Source: Bradyrhizobium sp. CCGUVB4N (lineage in GTDB: Bacteria; Pseudomonadota; Alphaproteobacteria; Rhizobiales; Xanthobacteraceae). From it: 64,000 nucleotides of DNA. The translations under genes and the position numbers were made by a program. Shown piece by piece: positions 61,101 through 64,000 of the stretch. Location: NCBI RefSeq assembly GCF_024199945.1, contig NZ_JANADP010000001.1, positions 8,637,001 through 8,701,000 on the forward strand. Direction: 5' to 3'. The first letter of the stretch is position 1; each line of letters begins with the position of its first letter. Under the pieces are notes generated by a model. The model was not told where the DNA came from. It made no database searches and was given only the letters and a program-made list of their open reading frames with translations.

Positions 61101-61145
61101 GCTATCGCCCGGGGCGAGCGTCGACTGACATGCAGCGCAATGCAT
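58107..61145 (-). CDS. Zinc-ribbon, class III cyclase-like, ATPase and TPR regulatory protein
   Basis: 1012 residues from the ATG at 61143-61145. Order: zinc ribbon (Cys3, 6, 17, 20); class III cyclase domain (about 34-205) with metal Asp42 in ADVIDSTG and Asp86 in ELGDGLAAVFG; AAA/NB-ARC-like ATPase (P-loop GDAGIGKS 254-261, Walker B LLLEDLHWID); then TPR-like helices to the end. In the cyclase domain the usual D-T-V-N-x-A-A-R becomes A-A-Q-H-x-A-A-R: the Asn used for the transition state is His156 and the Arg160 is kept. Activity is therefore uncertain. It has no membrane segment. Confidence 0.88.
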   Translation of the reverse strand: MHCAACQSTLAPGDSRCPKCGTAVRRPDPDSERRFVTILRADVIDSTGLVAELDPEAAVSRLEPALAAMRGAVRQFGGIVSKELGDGLAAVFGAPIADDNHAPLACHAAIELVRRVASLGDPALQVRVGLHSGHVVAYMVASEFSKVYEIGGAAQHLAARLEQEAEANQIYVSEACQSLADGHVRFESLGGKSLRGFSQPVTVYRIVGASDLSSWRVRRARSVSRFVDRTTERALLDRAAGQAKASRQTVLLLGDAGIGKSRLAHEFAQKLRAEGWRLIDAECSPNLQGAPFSTLKRILLSAMDAAARESGSPLKDLSAIQQSALDAVLDVPIANPQWDELEPHARGRVISDASCAVIQALASRQPTILLLEDLHWIDRASDVVVAAIASLAVPDLLVLLTSRPNGMPVWIARCHAEVVAMRPLDDDSGLEMLSDMLGSSATNADLKNRIVSHTANVPLFIEEVCRGLKDSGTLRGEWGDLALVRPIDELGIPTSIQGVIAARLDRVSKQERSILQIAAALGARSSEAILRKIAILPEDALHGCLVSLDRAELLVRIDSELEDSLEFRHEMVRQVTYDSMVEKVREDIHARILAALEGSEAEDSDKLCYHATRAKDWDKAFAYGRASARKCLARSAFTDAADYFETAMRSLDMTLATPAREASAVDIRIEARAAFIGSGHLSEWLNLGKEAERRADAINDIGRKVAAMTVMAAAQNFYGSPAEAIKLNEEVVGLAEQSDSSGWLNAAQYGLGQVYFLAGRYREADGLFARARAQLMGPEASAPFGTTAKYALLLCCMMGSINHTVMGDLDVAEQMQRHADAIAEETNRPYDRVAAAYSGGWLKLGRNDPAAGAAILEQAFVLAQKHGIRLFVPVLGCHLGIAYLEQGLFDRARGMLAEAREEARSVGYTSAVLRSSIYLALATNRLGDAQAAQNMLREARNTARQQGFSGLEAEALFGEAVVTPPTNQENRTIIFSALRAAIAIASESGAKPLLHKAEAMLNGMRAAGDQPS

Positions 61146-61287
61146 TCCCGTGCTCTCAAGTGATTCCAAAGGCACTGTCGATCGGGCTCCCACGCGCGGA
61201 TCGCAACAAGATCGCTTATCGAACCTTGCTTAGCAACGCCTAGTAATAGGGCAGCCGATCCATCCCCGGCGGAGTGCTGGCCAAGCG

Positions 61288-61450
61288 GTTGCTAATCTGG
61301 ACGATTCACAGTCTGTGGTGGTAGCCTCATGAATGTCGCGCGAAAAAGAGGCTGCGAATCGTGGGCTGCCAAGCACTCGTTCGAGCCGGCGAGTTTCGCA
61401 GAGCGGCATATTTCCCGGGGAAGCCAAGGGACTCATTGAGGGGCAAACAT
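61288..61450 (+). repeat. Upstream region duplicated at 63488-63633
   Basis: Segments such as ATCTGGAC, AATCGTG, GCTGCCA and AAGTTTCGC-like GAGTTTCGC appear in the same order before both paralogs of unknown function. The duplication therefore included the control region. The 305-bp gap between the cyclase start and the gene at 61451 contains no other gene. Confidence 0.6.
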
Positions 61451-61951
61451 ATGGGCATGCGAGTTTATACGGGCCGGCCATTTAAAGATCTGATGAATGC
61501 AAATTACTTTCCTTTGGAGAACATGAAGAAGAGCGTCAAAAAGCTCAAAGCGTCTGAAAACATTCACCTGCCGACTCTGGAATATGGCCAGTATCATTTG
61601 ATCCTGGTGCCGAAGAGCAAGTGGCCGCAGGGCAGCGCGAAGCACTGGCAGAAGGAAAAGGGCCGCGCCCGCGTCGATCTCACCAACCAGCCGAACAAGA
61701 CGCCCCTGTCCAAGGACGAGCCCAAGGTCGTTCCGCTGACCCGATGCGCGCTGCTCGATGCCTGCGTCCGCAAGTGCTTCAATTCGGAGCCGCCGATTCC
61801 GATGAAGACCAACATCATCACGCACGAGGCGACCGACCGTAACGCCGACCAGCACGAGATTCGACTGGAGTGGGAGTACGAGGGGAGCAGCAAGACGCCG
61901 ACGCTGCTCAACCTGACGATGGTCTGCCCGCACAAGCCGGCCAAGTCCTGA
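61451..61951 (+). CDS. Protein of unknown function, paralog 1
   Basis: 166 residues from MGMRVYTGRPFKDLMNANYF; the ATG is 9 bases after GAGGGG. It is basic and Lys/Pro-rich. The conserved core is LPTLEYGQYHLILVPKSKWPQG, then GSAKHWQKEKGR, VVPLTRCALLDAC and SEPPIPMKTNII. The C-terminal 30 residues (ATDRNADQHEIRLEWEYEG) are predicted beta. There is no signal peptide, membrane segment or known motif. A second copy begins at 63634, beyond the MATE gene. Neither function nor family is recognised. Confidence 0.7.
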   Translation: MGMRVYTGRPFKDLMNANYFPLENMKKSVKKLKASENIHLPTLEYGQYHLILVPKSKWPQGSAKHWQKEKGRARVDLTNQPNKTPLSKDEPKVVPLTRCALLDACVRKCFNSEPPIPMKTNIITHEATDRNADQHEIRLEWEYEGSSKTPTLLNLTMVCPHKPAKS

Positions 61952-61992
61952 TCTCGCGGCAAACCTGACAGGTCGACGAGGAGGAAGGTCCG

Positions 61993-63396
61993 ATGTCATC
62001 GCCACCTCGCTCAGCGGCGAATGCGTTGCTCGACGGACCGATCCTGCGTACACTGCTCTCGCTCGCTTGGCCGAATGCGCTAGCGTTTTCGGCCGGCACT
62101 CTGGTTGCGATCGCAGAAACCTCGTACATCGGCAAGCTTGGAATCGAAGCTCTGGCGGCGATGGCGCTGGTGTTTCCTTGCGTGATGTTGACCATGAGCA
62201 TGTCCGGCGCGGCCATGGGCGGCGGCGTAGCGTCGGCCATCGCCCGGGCACTCGGTGCCGGCGACCACGACCGGGCTGAGAACCTCGCCACGCACGCGCT
62301 CCTGATTGCGATCTTCTTCGGCCTCGTCTTCATGCTGGGCATGCTGGTCGGCGGCCGGAAACTGCTGGAGCTATTGGGCGGCCAAGGGGACGTGCTGGCA
62401 CTGGCGGTCGCCTACAGCCAAGTCTACTTCGGCGGGGCCGTACTCACCTGGCTGGTCAATATTCTGGCCGGTGTCCTGCGCGGCACCGGCAACATGAAAT
62501 TGCCCTCGATGATGATCGTCAATTCCGCGATCTGCCAAATCATCCTTGGCGGAACGCTAGGTCTTGGTCTCGGGCCTGTCCCGCAATTCGGGATGCCGGG
62601 GGTCGCAACGGGATCTTTGATCACCTATTCGATCAATATCGCGATCATGAGCTGGTACCTGTTCTCCGGCCGGGGGCGCATCGTTCCCCGGCTGCAGGGG
62701 TTTCGCATGCAATGGGCGTTGTTTGCCGACATCCTCAAGGTTGGTGCTGTCGCTTGTCTCTCCCCGCTGCAAAACACGCTGACCAACTTAACCCTCACCC
62801 ACCTGCTGGCCATTTTCGGCACCGCCATCCTCGCTGCTTACGGCATCGGCGCGCGCCTGGAATACGTGCTGGCGACCATCGCTTTTTCTGTCGGTATCGG
62901 CTCGGTCCCGATGATTGGCGTGGCGATCGGCGCTGGGCGTATCGCGCGTGCCCGGCGTATTGCCTGGACGACCGGCCTTGTCGCGCTCGTGGTGGTTGGG
63001 GCGCTCGCGTGCGCGGTCGCTCTCCTTCCAGACCCGTGGGTTCGCCTCTTCACCGACAACGCGGAAGCGCATGCCGACAGCCGGCAGTTTCTCCGGACAG
63101 TCGCACCGTTCTACGCCTTCATCGGGCTTGCCTCGGCGATGTACTTCTCGTCACAGGGCGCCGGCAATGTGCTCGGTCCCGTGCTGGCGCAAACGGCGCG
63201 CCTGCTCTTTATCGTGCTTGGCGGCTGGTATCTGACGTCGCAGGCGGCGAGTGCCGCGAGCTTTTTCTCGCTCACGGCAGCTTCGATGATGTTGCTCGGC
63301 CTTCTCTCCTGCGCATCAGTTGCGTTTACCCGCTGGGGACCGCGCACGACCAACGTGAAAGGCCAACTGAATTTGGCGAACGCTGGCGACAAGTGA
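61993..63396 (+). CDS. MATE-family efflux transporter
   Basis: 467 residues with about twelve hydrophobic segments. MATE motifs: LRTLLSLAWPNALAFSAGTLVAI near the start, TSYIGKLGIEALAAMAL, VLRGTGNMKLPSMMIV and FGMPGVATGSLITY. The two halves are related, as in MATE antiporters. It expels cationic or other toxic compounds in exchange for H+ or Na+. It lies 41 bp after paralog 1, with GAGGAGGAAGGTCC as ribosome-binding site, and may be co-transcribed. Confidence 0.92.
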   Translation: MSSPPRSAANALLDGPILRTLLSLAWPNALAFSAGTLVAIAETSYIGKLGIEALAAMALVFPCVMLTMSMSGAAMGGGVASAIARALGAGDHDRAENLATHALLIAIFFGLVFMLGMLVGGRKLLELLGGQGDVLALAVAYSQVYFGGAVLTWLVNILAGVLRGTGNMKLPSMMIVNSAICQIILGGTLGLGLGPVPQFGMPGVATGSLITYSINIAIMSWYLFSGRGRIVPRLQGFRMQWALFADILKVGAVACLSPLQNTLTNLTLTHLLAIFGTAILAAYGIGARLEYVLATIAFSVGIGSVPMIGVAIGAGRIARARRIAWTTGLVALVVVGALACAVALLPDPWVRLFTDNAEAHADSRQFLRTVAPFYAFIGLASAMYFSSQGAGNVLGPVLAQTARLLFIVLGGWYLTSQAASAASFFSLTAASMMLLGLLSCASVAFTRWGPRTTNVKGQLNLANAGDK

Positions 63397-63487
63397 GAGC
63401 GCAAGGCCTGCACAACAAAATCGCCCTCAGCGTTGCCTTAAGATGCGGCGTCAACGAGCGCTCCGGCACGAGCGTTAAGCGCACTGC

Positions 63488-63633
63488 TGTTGTTGATCTG
63501 GACAACTCACTCTCAGGTAGTATCATTCCAACGCCGTGCGAGGCGGGGGGCTTCAAATCGTGAGCTGCCAGGCTTTCGTTCCAGCCGACAAGTTTCGCGG
63601 GGCTGAGATAGAAACATATTGAGGGAAAAGGCG
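63488..63633 (+). repeat. Upstream region of paralog 2, duplicate of 61288-61450
   Basis: Contains ATCTGGAC, CAAATCGTGAGCTGCCA and CAAGTTTCGCGG, matching the upstream region of paralog 1 in order. It shows the same duplication event at lower similarity than the coding part. Confidence 0.55.
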
Positions 63634-64000
63634 ATGGGCTCGAGACCTTACACCACGGCTGCATTCAGAAACCTGATGAACAGCAACTACTACCCTCTGG
63701 CGAACATGAAAAAGAGCGTGGCCAAGCTCAAGGCATCGGCTCACATCGATCTGCCGACCCTGGAATACGGCCAGTACCACCTGATACTGACGCCGGCCTC
63801 GAAGTGGCCTCAGGGCAGCGCGAAACACTGGCACAAGGAGAAGGGCCGGGTGCGCGTCGATCTCGCGGCACAGCCGAACACCGCCCCGCTGTCCAGGGAC
63901 GAACCCGACGTCGTCCCGCTGACCCGATGCGCGCTGCTCGATGCCAGCGTCCGAAAGTGCTTCAATTCGGAGCCGCCGATTCCGATGAAGACCCACATCA
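63634..64000 (+). CDS. Protein of unknown function, paralog 2, cut at window end
   Basis: At least 122 residues from MGSRPYTTAAFRNLMNSNYY, with GAGGGAAAAGGCG upstream. It is closely similar to paralog 1 (LPTLEYGQYHLILTPASKWP, RCALLDASVRKCFNSEPPIP). Nucleotide identity near the cut end is very high: only a few differences over the last 80 bp. The C-terminus lies outside the window. Its function is unknown. Confidence 0.72.
   Translation, partial: MGSRPYTTAAFRNLMNSNYYPLANMKKSVAKLKASAHIDLPTLEYGQYHLILTPASKWPQGSAKHWHKEKGRVRVDLAAQPNTAPLSRDEPDVVPLTRCALLDASVRKCFNSEPPIPMKTHI

Overview
The window looks like the chromosome of an alphaproteobacterium of the Bradyrhizobium/Rhodopseudomonas group. It is uniformly GC-rich and dense with solute uptake systems. 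It carries palindromic intergenic repeats typical of Bradyrhizobium and a MloK1-type cyclic-nucleotide-gated potassium channel. The species assignment is an inference. I found no rRNA, tRNA, CRISPR array, insertion sequence or phage gene.

Layout. 1-9.2 kb: the 3' end of a HAD hydrolase, an MFS carrier, and a minus-strand block with an AbgB-like amidohydrolase followed by a complete dipeptide-type ABC transporter (dppABCDF order). 9.4-15.3 kb: an HtrA-like protein that has lost its catalytic triad, an esterase, small secreted proteins, a DsbA-like oxidoreductase, and two hotdog thioesterases divergent from a TetR regulator. 15.4-18.5 kb: an AbrB-type membrane protein, a flavin-binding pyridoxamine-oxidase-like protein with a divergent LysR regulator, and another thioesterase. 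18.7-29 kb: pobA (4-hydroxybenzoate hydroxylase), a divergent DctPQM TRAP transporter with a DUF3237 gene, and then an operon of crotonase, feruloyl-CoA-synthase-like ligase, SDR, 4-hydroxybenzoyl-CoA-thioesterase-like protein and a Leu-type binding protein. This set reads as uptake and side-chain shortening of hydroxycinnamates to 4-hydroxybenzoate and then protocatechuate, and related operator-like palindromes precede pobA and the crotonase operon.

29-41 kb: GST-like proteins, two YafY-type regulators, small metal-cluster and membrane proteins, a membrane-anchored TAXI-type binding protein, the potassium channel, a crotonase-fold protein, a fatty acid desaturase and a MetX-like hydrolase. 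41-47 kb: a metallo-beta-lactamase-fold protein, and an acyl-CoA synthetase with a FadR-type regulator divergent from a second orphan Leu-type binding protein. 46-56 kb: an AraC regulator, another CoA ligase and a ribose-type ABC transporter operon. In that operon one permease is fused to a strictosidine-synthase/SMP-30-like beta-propeller, and the next gene is a second propeller that has lost putative metal ligands. This operon is the most unusual system in the window. 56-64 kb: a DUF2059 protein, an OpgC-type membrane acyltransferase, a 1012-residue cyclase/ATPase/TPR protein, and a MATE efflux protein flanked by two paralogous genes of unknown function, the second cut by the window end.

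Starts were moved from the longest open frame wherever a Shine-Dalgarno sequence, a gene junction or family length supported it. Functions are assigned from sequence motifs and remembered family features, not from database searches.
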